This document shows, piece by piece, positions 43,950-51,617 of a stretch of 64,000 bases of DNA; the first letter of the stretch is position 1; each line of letters opens with the position of its first letter. Source of the DNA: an uncultured Clostridia bacterium (GTDB taxonomy: Bacteria > Bacillota > Clostridia > Christensenellales > Aristaeellaceae); contig CAKTUU010000010.1 in assembly GCA_934621505.1 (NCBI GenBank), positions 1 through 64,000 of the forward strand, written 5' to 3'. A program made the position numbers and the translations under genes. The notes under the pieces were generated by a model that did not search any database, was not told the DNA's origin, and saw only the letters and a program-made list of their open reading frames with translations.

Positions 43950-44705
43950 TCATTGGATTGGGGCGCAGTTCATCCAGGTGCGCACCGCGTAGGGCTGGCC
44001 CTGACCGTTGCGTCCCACCGCCTCTATTCCAAAACCGTAGTCGTCCGCCTCCACGGAAGCGGAGGTAATGTAATTCATGGCCTGACCAGCCCGGGCAACG
44101 TTGGTACCCCAGATGCTTCGCAGCTGACTGACGGAGTGGGAAAAAACCTCCCGCAGGGTAATACGGCCCAGCCAATCCCGGCCATACCGGTAAAACCGAA
44201 GCTCCTGCACGGTGCAGTCCCCATCCATGGACGCCTGAAGGTAAACGTTCAGCCGCCAAAAGCGCTCCTTGCCATAAGGGGCCTGACGGGGCAGCAGGTT
44301 GGAGTCCATGGGGGAAAGGGTCAGACAGGCATTCACCTGGGATTGCTGAAAATCCTGCGGCCGCATGGAGGAAGAAAACCCCCGCGGGCGCAGCAGGCAC
44401 CACAGGCCCAGCGCCAGCAGCAGGGCGGCCAAAGCCACGCAGATAAGCCGCATGGGCTGTTTTTTCACCGCCGGGGCAGGAGAAGCGGCCGGTTCCGGCG
44501 ATTCGGGAGAGTCCGGGGAAAGCTGCTCCGGAGCGGTGCGCAAAACCCGGGCAAGGCGAAGCAGGGTGGCCTCGTCCGGCAGGCTATGGCCGTTTTCCCA
44601 GTGGGATACAGCCTGCCGGCTCACGCCCATGGCCTGGGCCAGCTGTTCCTGGGTCAGCCCGGCGAGCTTGCGCGTCCGTTTTAGTTTATCAGCGTCCAGA
44701 ATCAT
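43950..44705 (-). CDS. Membrane-anchored Xre-family regulator
   Basis: A 251-residue protein: cytoplasmic HTH (LAGLTQEQLAQAMGVSRQAVSHWENG, about 14-40), Pro/Ser linker, one membrane span (about 86-105), and an extracellular domain of about 145 residues with no known motif (ERFWRLNVYLQASMDGDC). It probably senses an outside or membrane signal and regulates DNA while membrane-bound. Its start overlaps the stop of a second gene of the same plan (ATGA). Confidence 0.82.
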   Translation of the reverse strand: MILDADKLKRTRKLAGLTQEQLAQAMGVSRQAVSHWENGHSLPDEATLLRLARVLRTAPEQLSPDSPESPEPAASPAPAVKKQPMRLICVALAALLLALGLWCLLRPRGFSSSMRPQDFQQSQVNACLTLSPMDSNLLPRQAPYGKERFWRLNVYLQASMDGDCTVQELRFYRYGRDWLGRITLREVFSHSVSQLRSIWGTNVARAGQAMNYITSASVEADDYGFGIEAVGRNGQGQPYAVRTWMNCAPIQ

Positions 44706-45829
44706 GGACGCTGCATATCCACAACGGCGGCAATATGCTGCTCGTCGCCGTTTTCATCCGTAAAGACCAGTTCATAGCCCACCTGGGTCAGGGTGCTGCC
44801 GGGAGCCGGCTGGCCGCCGGTAAATTCAAAGCTGTCTCCGGGCTGATAGGTGCGGACGGATCCGCACTGGACCAGAAAATCCGCGTCAAAATCGGAGCTG
44901 CCGTCCAGATTGCCATCGGAGAAATAGTATTCCGTCAGGCTGACCGGGGTAAAGGTGCCGGACGTGCCCACGTTTTGAATGGTTACGCCATAGAACCAGC
45001 CCTGACCGTCCTCGGGAAAGCTCTCCCAGTCGGTCAGCAGGGGCGCGGGGTTTTCCACCGGGGTCATTTGGGCCACGCCCAGCTGGCTGGGCATATCCCG
45101 CAGGGCCTGACGGGTCATGGGCTCCACAATCTCCTGGGAAAGGTCCGCCACATAGCCAAAGGCCAGCGCGTTGCCGTTAGCGTCCGTGCCCTCCAGCAGC
45201 ACAGCGTAGGCCACGTCCTGTCCCTGGGGCCGGTTCATATTGTGGTAATAGTTTACGCCGGGCTGAATGACGCCGCCGTCAAAGAAACGGGCCGCCCCTT
45301 CCGCGTCCATGGAATAGGAATCGAGAATCTGATGATCGGCGTTAAAGTAGCTTTCCGTCATGCGGTCGATGGTAAAGGACACGCCGTGGTTTTCCCGGAG
45401 GGTATAGGCGACCCTCCACCACAGGCTGCCGTCCTCCACCCGGGTCAGCGGCACGGGACCTTCGTCCTGAAAGGACAGCTGAGCCGCGTCCGCCGCCGTT
45501 TCCTGCTGGGAATGGTACCAGGCCCAGTCATACTGGGGCTGGTCCGGCTGCTGGCCGGGAAGCAGAAAATGCAGCGCAATCAGCAGCACACCCACGGCCA
45601 GCACGGCAATGGCCGCAATCCACAGGGACTTGTTGCCGGGCTGGGACTGGGGCTTGTCCATCTGCAAATCCAGCAGCTGGCTTAACTGCCGCCAGGCGGC
45701 TTCGTCCGGCGCTACGCGCCCGTTTTCCCAATGGGATACTGTTTGCCGGGAAACATGCATGGCCTGCGCCAGCTCCGCCTGGGTCATGCCCTTTGCCTTG
45801 CGGGCCTCGATCAGCTGCTGATTTTGCAT
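44702..45829 (-). CDS. Membrane-anchored Xre-family regulator
   Basis: A 375-residue protein: HTH (AKGMTQAELAQAMHVSRQTVSHWENG, about 12-37), linker, one membrane span (about 69-90), and a 280-residue extracellular domain (SFTIDRMTESYFNADHQILDSYS, SLTEYYFSDGNLDGSS) not recognised. The HTH is close to that of the following gene, suggesting duplication followed by different sensor domains. It is first in the two-gene operon behind a consensus promoter. Confidence 0.82.
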   Translation of the reverse strand: MQNQQLIEARKAKGMTQAELAQAMHVSRQTVSHWENGRVAPDEAAWRQLSQLLDLQMDKPQSQPGNKSLWIAAIAVLAVGVLLIALHFLLPGQQPDQPQYDWAWYHSQQETAADAAQLSFQDEGPVPLTRVEDGSLWWRVAYTLRENHGVSFTIDRMTESYFNADHQILDSYSMDAEGAARFFDGGVIQPGVNYYHNMNRPQGQDVAYAVLLEGTDANGNALAFGYVADLSQEIVEPMTRQALRDMPSQLGVAQMTPVENPAPLLTDWESFPEDGQGWFYGVTIQNVGTSGTFTPVSLTEYYFSDGNLDGSSDFDADFLVQCGSVRTYQPGDSFEFTGGQPAPGSTLTQVGYELVFTDENGDEQHIAAVVDMQRP

Positions 45830-45873
45830 AACGGTATATTCATCCTTCCATTGTATGTAAAATGATATTCCTT

Positions 45874-45902
45874 ATTATATGTAAATTTTGGCGTATTGTC
45901 AA
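45874..45902 (-). promoter_or_regulatory. Consensus promoter of the two membrane-anchored regulators
   Basis: TTGACA (45902-45897), 17 bases, TATAAT (45879-45874): perfect boxes. TATGTAAA occurs on the plus strand both at the -10 and about 23 bases downstream and may be a binding site for the products. Confidence 0.85.
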
Positions 45903-45998
45903 TTATGCCCTTTGCAGTCCTGCAAAAATGCAAAATAGAAATAGCGGCAAATACAAATAGAATTTTACAGTCTGTTGATGATTCCTTTTCCAATTTGC

Positions 45999-46027
45999 TT
46001 GACAGGAGCAAAGCGGATTTGTAGAAT
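45999..46027 (+). promoter_or_regulatory. Promoter of the M56 peptidase gene
   Basis: TTGACA (45999-46004), 17 bases, TAGAAT (46022-46027), with a 125-nt 5' region. Confidence 0.8.
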
Positions 46028-46078
46028 GGGGAAGTCAACCCGGCCCGTGCCGGGGCGAAATACAGAAAAAAGACAAAA

Positions 46079-46183
46079 ATGATGGAACATTTTGACGCTT
46101 ATTTACGTCTGACAAAGCAGACGGCATACTCCCTGCTACAGACAGGAGGTTTCTTCCCCGATGCGAAGCATGACGGTGTTTAA
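46079..46183 (+). CDS. Possible 34-codon leader ORF
   Basis: A short frame in the 5' region, MMEHFDAYLRLTKQTAYSLL and 14 more residues, ending inside the M56 gene in another frame. Its ribosome binding site is poor. It could couple translation of the main gene or be chance. Confidence 0.25.
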   Translation: MMEHFDAYLRLTKQTAYSLLQTGGFFPDAKHDGV

Positions 46184-47720
46184 CTATCTGCTGGAAGCCA
46201 CGGTTTTTGGCAGCGTGCTGATTTTGCTGGTAATCGCGGTGCGGGCGCTTTTGCGTCACAGGCTTGGCAACCGGGCCATTTACGCCGCATGGCTGCTGGT
46301 GGCGCTGCGCCTGCTGCTGCCCATTACCCTTCCCAACCCGGTGATGGATGAATTCAGGCCCGGTCTGTCCATTGACACCGGGGCCAGGCCCGTGGCCGAC
46401 CAGGTGCGCCAGCGGGTGATTGACGCCGGGTATGAAGCGTCCCAGCTGCTGGGGCAAACCGGCGACGACCCCATGGCGGGGCTGGCCCGGCAGACCAGTC
46501 TGGGCTTTACGGGCAAGTGGTTTTTAATCGGCTGGCTGACGGTTTGCCTGCTGGTGGCGGCATGGCTGTTTTGGAAACGGCTGCGGTTTTGCCGTCAGGC
46601 CCGGCAGAACCGGGTGCATCCTCTGGAAGGCAAGCCGCTGGAGGACTATCAGGCCCTGTGCCGGCGCTACAAGGTGAAGCCGGTTCCCGTTTATTTTGTG
46701 GACAGGCAGACGGCCAGCAGCGTGATAGGCATTGTGCATCCCTTTATCGCGCTGCCCCTTTCCACGCCGCAGGTTCATATTCCGCTGGTACTGGCTCATG
46801 AAATATGCCACCGCAAGTCCTGGGACAACGTGTGGGGCATTGTGCGCATTCTGTGCTGCGCCGCGCACTGGTTTAACCCGCTGGTGTGGCTGGCCGCGTG
46901 GCTTAGCTGGGCGGACAGCGAAATGGCCTGCGACGACCGGGTAACCGCCCGCTTGCAGGATATGGACCGCCTGGCCTATGTAAACGCCATTGTCAGCGCC
47001 GCGGAGCGGCAGGACGCAGGGGCGGCGGGCGTTGGCGCGTCCTTTACCAGCAAGCATCTGCGCAGGCGGGTCACGTCCATTATTCACGGGGTGCGGGGCA
47101 GCCGGTGGGCCGTGGCCATAGGCAGTCTGCTGGCGGCGGGCGTGCTGGTGTTTTCCTTTGCCACCAGCGAAAGCGAGCCGCTGCCTACCATATCCGCCGT
47201 GCCCGGGGTCACCTGGTCGGCGGCGGCCACCCCTCTGACCAGCGAGGCCGAGGCCGTCGCCTGCGCCCGACGCTTTCTGGAAAGCGAATTTATCCAGACC
47301 GATACCACCGGCGGCGACTTTGCCGTGCAGGAGGAGGACAACCAGTGGCAGGTGACGCTGACCCCGGCGAATGACGGAAAGCCTATGCTGCTGCGCTATT
47401 CCAAGGACGGCTATCTGCTGGAATACGACGGGCGGGGCGCTTTGTCCGGATACGTTTTTCAGGATGAATCCTACACCCACCATGCCCTTACCAGCAGTGT
47501 GGACGAATACCTGACCGCCTTTATGTCCGCTCAGCTGCCGGGACGCAGCTGGGAGCGGGGCGCCGTAATCTCCGACGCGCGGGCCCAGGATGTGCGGGTG
47601 CTGGCGGTGCTTTTACGCAACGACGCGGGGGAAACGGTCTGCGACCTGTCCCTGCAGGTGGAGCCGGTGGTGCGCATTCTGTACTGCCACCCCCATGTCA
47701 GCGACCAGTCCAACGGCTAA
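46161..47720 (+). CDS. M56 (BlaR1/MecR1-type) membrane metallopeptidase
   Basis: A 519-residue protein with several N-terminal membrane spans (15-30, 40-56, 118-138), the zinc site HEICH (213-217) with Glu in SEMACDD, another span near 315-330, and an extracellular C-terminal part (340-519) unlike a penicillin-binding sensor. M56 enzymes cleave cytoplasmic partners when the sensor fires. The usual BlaI repressor gene is absent here. AGGAGG lies 11 bases before the ATG, a long spacing. Confidence 0.85.
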   Translation: MRSMTVFNYLLEATVFGSVLILLVIAVRALLRHRLGNRAIYAAWLLVALRLLLPITLPNPVMDEFRPGLSIDTGARPVADQVRQRVIDAGYEASQLLGQTGDDPMAGLARQTSLGFTGKWFLIGWLTVCLLVAAWLFWKRLRFCRQARQNRVHPLEGKPLEDYQALCRRYKVKPVPVYFVDRQTASSVIGIVHPFIALPLSTPQVHIPLVLAHEICHRKSWDNVWGIVRILCCAAHWFNPLVWLAAWLSWADSEMACDDRVTARLQDMDRLAYVNAIVSAAERQDAGAAGVGASFTSKHLRRRVTSIIHGVRGSRWAVAIGSLLAAGVLVFSFATSESEPLPTISAVPGVTWSAAATPLTSEAEAVACARRFLESEFIQTDTTGGDFAVQEEDNQWQVTLTPANDGKPMLLRYSKDGYLLEYDGRGALSGYVFQDESYTHHALTSSVDEYLTAFMSAQLPGRSWERGAVISDARAQDVRVLAVLLRNDAGETVCDLSLQVEPVVRILYCHPHVSDQSNG

Positions 47721-47737
47721 AACGTTTTGCAAACGTC

Positions 47738-47780
47738 AAAAAAATCGCGCCTTCCATGTTGCGTGGAAGGCGCGATTTTT
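47738..47780. terminator. Bidirectional terminator, M56 and zinc-ribbon genes
   Basis: A 17-bp perfect stem AAAAATCGCGCCTTCCA/TGGAAGGCGCGATTTTT with a 7-base loop. Confidence 0.93.
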
Positions 47781-47797
47781 CTGGCTTGGTTATGACA

Positions 47798-48076
47798 TCA
47801 GCCCTTGTGATGGGCGGCAAAGCATTCGCTGCAATAGATGGGGCGGTCGCTCTTGGGAATAAAGGGCACCGTGGTGGGCGCGCCACAGGCCGCGCAGGTG
47901 GTTTCGTACATCTCACGCGGAGCGGAAGCGCGGTTGGCCTTGCGGGCGGCACGGCATGCCTTGCAACGGGTGGGCTCGTTCTGGAAGCCTTTTTCAGCGT
48001 AGAATTCCTGCTCACCAGCGGTAAACACAAATTCGGCGCCGCAATCACGGCAAACCAACGTCTTGTCTTCGTACAT
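47798..48076 (-). CDS. Small zinc-ribbon protein
   Basis: A 92-residue protein with four CxxC pairs: CRDCGAEF, CKAC, CAACG and CSEC, which should hold two zinc ions. Such zf-CxxC proteins are common in Firmicutes; their role is unknown, with nucleic-acid binding or a redox/zinc function suggested. The ATG at 48076 has GGAGG 9 bases upstream. The transcript probably has a 238-nt leader with a stable structure. Confidence 0.85.
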   Translation of the reverse strand: MYEDKTLVCRDCGAEFVFTAGEQEFYAEKGFQNEPTRCKACRAARKANRASAPREMYETTCAACGAPTTVPFIPKSDRPIYCSECFAAHHKG

Positions 48077-48105
48077 AATGGGGTTCCTCCGTTCCAATGA
48101 TTTGT

Positions 48106-48311
48106 GCATCCGGCTGACCTGGTCTTTGCCCCCACACTCGCCGGCTGGAGGGTCTGCTCATCGCGTCTGCGCCCTACTCGCCCTCTCTCACCGCGTCGGC
48201 GGCGGCCGGTCTTACCTCTAGAACGCGCCATGCTCACCGGAAGCTTTGCCCGGCTTACGTGGACCGCTTTGCCCGCGTCTGGCATCGGCTTGCAACCACA
48301 GACCCGGATGC
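48106..48311 (-). ncRNA. Candidate structured RNA in the zinc-ribbon gene leader
   Basis: The 5' region between a TATAAT promoter and the zinc-ribbon gene is GC-rich and closed by a perfect 8-bp long-range helix: GCATCCGG (48311-48304) with CCGGATGC (48113-48106) on the minus strand. Just inside, GTCTG pairs with CAGAC. GGGCAAAG occurs three times in it. It is not a tmRNA, RNase P, cobalamin or purine aptamer as far as I can recognise. It could be a riboswitch or an independent RNA; alternatives are not excluded. Confidence 0.5.
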
Positions 48312-48320
48312 AACGCACAC

Positions 48321-48349
48321 ATTATAGCCCTTGCGTTTTGAAAACACAA
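48321..48349 (-). promoter_or_regulatory. Promoter of the structured leader and zinc-ribbon gene
   Basis: TTGTGT (48349-48344), 17 bases, TATAAT (48326-48321), placing the start near 48314, three bases before the closing helix. Confidence 0.75.
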
Positions 48350-48464
48350 GAGCATTTTTTATTGTTGTGTCAAAAAATGCCATTTTCATTTTCAACGAAA
48401 AAAACGCATAGAGTAGACGGGAAAAGGCTTTGGGCTTTTGCGGCCAGCCGCCGCCGTAATTGTA

Positions 48465-48537
48465 AAAACGTTTGCGTATAAAGGTGGCGCGATTCGGCCA
48501 ATGCCTCTTTACAACAAGGCCCGGATTATGATATGCT
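48465..48537 (+). promoter_or_regulatory. Promoter and LacI-type site before the Na/Pi symporter gene
   Basis: TTTACA (48508-48513), 18 bases, TATGCT (48532-48537). Upstream, AAAACGTTTGCG (48465-48476) equals the core of the operator at 29045-29056. Confidence 0.45.
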
Positions 48538-48613
48538 GTAACCGTAATGGTAAAATGGGTGAAATTTGAGGAATGTGTGTGAATGCGCGCATACATGCAC
48601 AGGAGGTTTGCGC

Positions 48614-50254
48614 ATGACGGTTATGAATATCCTTTCGCTGCTGGGCGGCCTGGGGCTGTTTTTATTTGGCATTAAAACCATGGGCGACGGTCTGGAAAAG
48701 GCCGCCGGCCCTAAAATGAAGCGCCTGCTGGAGGCGCTGACCAAAAACAAAATTCTCTCCGTGCTGGTGGGCGCGCTGATTACCGGCGTCATTCAGTCCT
48801 CCAGCGCCACAACGGTTATGGTGGTGGGCTTTGTCAACGCGGGGCTGCTGCCCCTCAGCAAGGCCGTCAGCGTCATTATGGGCGCGAATATCGGTACCAC
48901 CATCACCTCCCTGATGCTGTCCTTTGAACTGAATTACGCGGCGGTGTTTACCGCCGTGGGCGCCATTTGCCAGCTGGCGGGCAACCGCTCCGGCTTTAAG
49001 CTGATGGGCCAGATCATGATGGGCCTTGGCGTGCTGTTCCTGGGCATGAACACCATGACCGCCGCCATGGAGCCCCTGCGGGAGCTGCAATCCTTCCGGG
49101 ATATGATGACGCTGGCCACCAATCCGCTGGTGGGCGTGCTGGTGGGCGCGGTGGTAACCGCCCTTTTGCAGAGCAGCGCCGCCAGCATTGGTATTCTGCA
49201 GGCGCTGGCGTCCTCCGGGGTGGTCAGCCTGCAGGCCTCGCTGTTTATCCTGTTCGGCCAGAACATCGGCACCTGCGTGACCGCGCTGCTGGCCGCCGTG
49301 GGCGCCAACTGCACCGGTAAGCGGGCCGCCGTGGTACACCTGCTGTTTAACGTGATCGGTACGGTCCTGTTTGTGATTCTGGCCATGGTGCTGCCCCTGG
49401 CGGACTGGATTGCCGCCCTGGCCGGCGACAACCTGCGGCTGCAAATCGCCTTTGCCCATGTGCTGTTTAACCTGATTACCACGCTGATTCTGCTGCCCCT
49501 GTCCGGCCTGCTGGAAAAGCTGGCCTGCCTGCTTGTGCGGGGTGAGGACAAGCCTACCGAGTCCATGTCCCTGAAGTATTTTGACGCCCGTCTGCTGTCT
49601 GCGCCGCCTGTGGCCGTGCAGCAGCTGTTCCGCGAGGTGCAGCGCATGGCGGACATCGTTATGGACAACTACCACTTTGCCATGCAGTTCTTTGCCAACC
49701 CCAAGGGCATGGACGCGGCGGAGTTTGATAACCGGGAAGAAGTCATCGACTACCTGAACGCCGAAATTACCCAATGCCTGATTGACGTGAAAAGCCCCAG
49801 CCTGAGTCAGCACGACACCTATCTGGTGGGCTCGCTGTTCCATGTGGTCAACGACCTGGAGCGTATCGGCGACCATGCCACCAACATTGTGGAAATCGGC
49901 CAGACCCGCCAGAAGGAAAAGCTGAAATTCTCCGCCAAGGCGGAACGGGAGATTGAGGACCTGACCGCTCTGGTGACCCAGATGCTGGACAAGAGCATCT
50001 CCATCGTCAAGCGGCAAAGCTCCGACCCTGCCGATATCAGCGAGGTGGAGGTGCTGGAAAGCCAGGTGGACAACCTGTCGGAAAGCCTGGCCGACCATCA
50101 TGTGGACCGGGTAAAGGCCAAAAAATGCACCCCCCGCAACGGCATGCTGTATCTGGATATGCTCAACAACCTGGAACGCATTGCCGACCACGCGGACAAC
50201 CTGGCGTCCTCCGTGGATACCAGCACCCATGAGGAAACCCGTTTCCTGTGGTAA
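48614..50254 (+). CDS. Na+/phosphate symporter, NptA/PhoU fusion type
   Basis: A 546-residue protein. The membrane part (1-310) has the duplicated QSSSATT/QSSAASIG motifs typical of Na/Pi cotransporters (GVIQSSSATTVMVVGFVNAG, ALLQSSAASIGILQALA) and GANIGTT/GQNIGTC. The C-terminal third (340-546) is a PhoU-like helical domain (VNDLERIGDHATNIVE, LDMLNNLERIADHADNLA). It takes up phosphate with sodium. AGGAGG lies 7 bases before the ATG at 48614; the earlier in-frame ATG lacks similarity. Confidence 0.93.
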   Translation: MTVMNILSLLGGLGLFLFGIKTMGDGLEKAAGPKMKRLLEALTKNKILSVLVGALITGVIQSSSATTVMVVGFVNAGLLPLSKAVSVIMGANIGTTITSLMLSFELNYAAVFTAVGAICQLAGNRSGFKLMGQIMMGLGVLFLGMNTMTAAMEPLRELQSFRDMMTLATNPLVGVLVGAVVTALLQSSAASIGILQALASSGVVSLQASLFILFGQNIGTCVTALLAAVGANCTGKRAAVVHLLFNVIGTVLFVILAMVLPLADWIAALAGDNLRLQIAFAHVLFNLITTLILLPLSGLLEKLACLLVRGEDKPTESMSLKYFDARLLSAPPVAVQQLFREVQRMADIVMDNYHFAMQFFANPKGMDAAEFDNREEVIDYLNAEITQCLIDVKSPSLSQHDTYLVGSLFHVVNDLERIGDHATNIVEIGQTRQKEKLKFSAKAEREIEDLTALVTQMLDKSISIVKRQSSDPADISEVEVLESQVDNLSESLADHHVDRVKAKKCTPRNGMLYLDMLNNLERIADHADNLASSVDTSTHEETRFLW

Positions 50255-50263
50255 AAAGAAACA

Positions 50264-50506
50264 CGGCTTGAGGAAAAAGCTCCTCAAGCCGCGCTTCAGA
50301 CTGTCGAAAAACCCTTTTCGGGGGAGTTGTCAGAGGGGCCGCAGCCCCTATGACTATCATCGTATCGCCTGGCTTTGCCAGGCGGGCGGGGAGTTTTCGG
50401 CTTTGCCGAAAACATTCCTCCAGTCCTTCGGCAGAAAAGATCGCCGTCAGGCGAGCTTTTTTGACGGACAGAATCGCGGCTTGAGGAAAAAGCTCCTCAA
50501 GCCGCG
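50264..50506 (+). repeat. Dispersed element family 1, copy 1, between duplicated terminators
   Basis: A 183-bp core (50294-50476) is bracketed by two exact 30-bp copies (50264-50293 and 50477-50506) of the terminator stem-loop with arms GGCTTGAGGA/TCCTCAAGCC. The core begins CTTCAGACTGTCGAAAAACC, ends GCTTTTTTGACGGACAGAAT, and holds hairpins AGGGGC/GCCCCT, CGCCTGGC/GCCAGGCG and GTTTTCGGC/GCCGAAAAC. The same core, inverted, lies at 63037-63214 behind a different hairpin. No protein is encoded. Confidence 0.88.
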
Positions 50507-50513
50507 ATTTTTA
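50472..50513. terminator. Bidirectional terminator between symporter and DUF4363 genes
   Basis: The complete form of the hairpin duplicated around the element: 16-bp stem AATCGCGGCTTGAGGA/TCCTCAAGCCGCGATT then T-run. It runs into the DUF4363 stop codon. Confidence 0.9.
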
Positions 50514-50894
50514 CAGCAAATTGTCCAGCGCCAGAAAATCGCTGCTTTCAATATCGCCCAGCGCGTCGTATACCTCGTCCAGGGCTTGCAGGGTTTCCGT
50601 TTGCCAGTTCATTTCCATGGCGGTGGACAGCTTCAGCAGGGCGGTGTTTACCGCCCGGGTGTGGTGGTGGCTGATTAAACAATTGAGCCATTTGGCGTCG
50701 TGCTGCCACAGGGCGGTCAGTTCGCTTTGCAGGGCGGCGGCCGGCTCCATCTGCCCGGCCTTCACCTGGGACCGCACCTGCTCAAAGGATTGAATATACC
50801 GGGTGGCGGTGCTGCGCTGCAAAAGGTCCAGCCAGGCGCCAAGGCTCAGGCAGACCACCGTCAGCGCAAGGATCAGGGTGATGGCCCGGCGCAT
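50511..50894 (-). CDS. DUF4363 family protein
   Basis: A 127-residue protein with an N-terminal membrane anchor or signal (about 4-24, ITLILALTVVCLSLGAWL) and a helical remainder (ELTALWQHDAKWLNCLISHHH). It fits DUF4363, which clostridia often encode behind a YetF-like gene, as here, with zero spacing. Function unknown; a link to sporulation or the membrane is only suggested by context. Confidence 0.78.
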   Translation of the reverse strand: MRRAITLILALTVVCLSLGAWLDLLQRSTATRYIQSFEQVRSQVKAGQMEPAAALQSELTALWQHDAKWLNCLISHHHTRAVNTALLKLSTAMEMNWQTETLQALDEVYDALGDIESSDFLALDNLL

Positions 50895-51617
50895 TTACCA
50901 CACCACCTCCCGGGAGGCGAGGGCCTTTGCCCGGACGGGCGGCTGGCCCTGGTAGCCGTGGGCGGTCATCTGGCCGTCGGTATCGATGTAGCAAAGCAGC
51001 ACCTGACTTGCCTGGGCAAAGCCCATCTGGCGCAGCTGGCGTTCCAGCCAGGGCCGGTCCTTGCGGCACAGGGTCAGGTTGCCGCCCTCCACCTGTCCGT
51101 CCAGCACCAACGTGAGGGGAATGCCCTCATAGCCGGTTTGCAGCCGCAAATCCTTTGGTGTGATCGGCCGGTTTTGTCCGGTGGGGAATACGCTGAGCTT
51201 GCCGCTGGTTTCCATAATGGCCGTGCCTACCTCCGTAGGGGATAAAATGCCGCTGGAACGCAGCTCCTCCAGCAGGTCGTTCAGGTTAAAGCACAGCTTT
51301 TCCAGCGCCTGATGGTCAATGCAGCCGTCCCGGATAATCACGGTGGGCGTTCCGCTGAAAAACGCCCGCAGCCGCTGGCTTTTCAGCGACAGCAGGGTAA
51401 ACAGCTGGTGCAGGATGACTGTGCCCATCAGGGGCAAAACGCCCCGCCACAGGGGAATATCCAGACTTTCCATGGGGGTGGAGGCCAAATCCGCGATCAT
51501 GATGGCGATGACCAGCTCAAAGGGCTGCAGCTGGCCGATCTGCCGCTTGCCCATCAGCCGCATGGCCAGCACCGCGAAGCAAACCAGCAGCAGACTGCGC
51601 AAAAAAACCGTAATCAT
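50895..51617 (-). CDS. YetF-like DUF421 membrane protein
   Basis: A 240-residue protein with three N-terminal membrane spans (FLRSLLLVCFAVLAMRLMGKRQIGQLQPFELVIAIMIADLAS) and a soluble C-terminal domain (GTPTVIIRDGCIDHQALEKLCFNLNDLLEELR), the DUF421/YetF family; relatives are induced in sporulation or take part in germination. The ATG at 51617 overlaps the preceding stop (ATGA). Confidence 0.88.
   Translation of the reverse strand: MITVFLRSLLLVCFAVLAMRLMGKRQIGQLQPFELVIAIMIADLASTPMESLDIPLWRGVLPLMGTVILHQLFTLLSLKSQRLRAFFSGTPTVIIRDGCIDHQALEKLCFNLNDLLEELRSSGILSPTEVGTAIMETSGKLSVFPTGQNRPITPKDLRLQTGYEGIPLTLVLDGQVEGGNLTLCRKDRPWLERQLRQMGFAQASQVLLCYIDTDGQMTAHGYQGQPPVRAKALASREVVW

Noticed and set aside
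47698..48318. Arginine-rich open frame running through the zinc-ribbon gene leader
   Set aside because: It shares no motif with known proteins, runs out of frame through the real zinc-ribbon gene, and its composition is what a GC-rich structured leader would give.
50294..50476. Family 1 core as a remnant of an insertion sequence coding region
   Set aside because: The core is packed with short hairpins and has no conserved reading frame between the two copies; it fits a non-autonomous element better.
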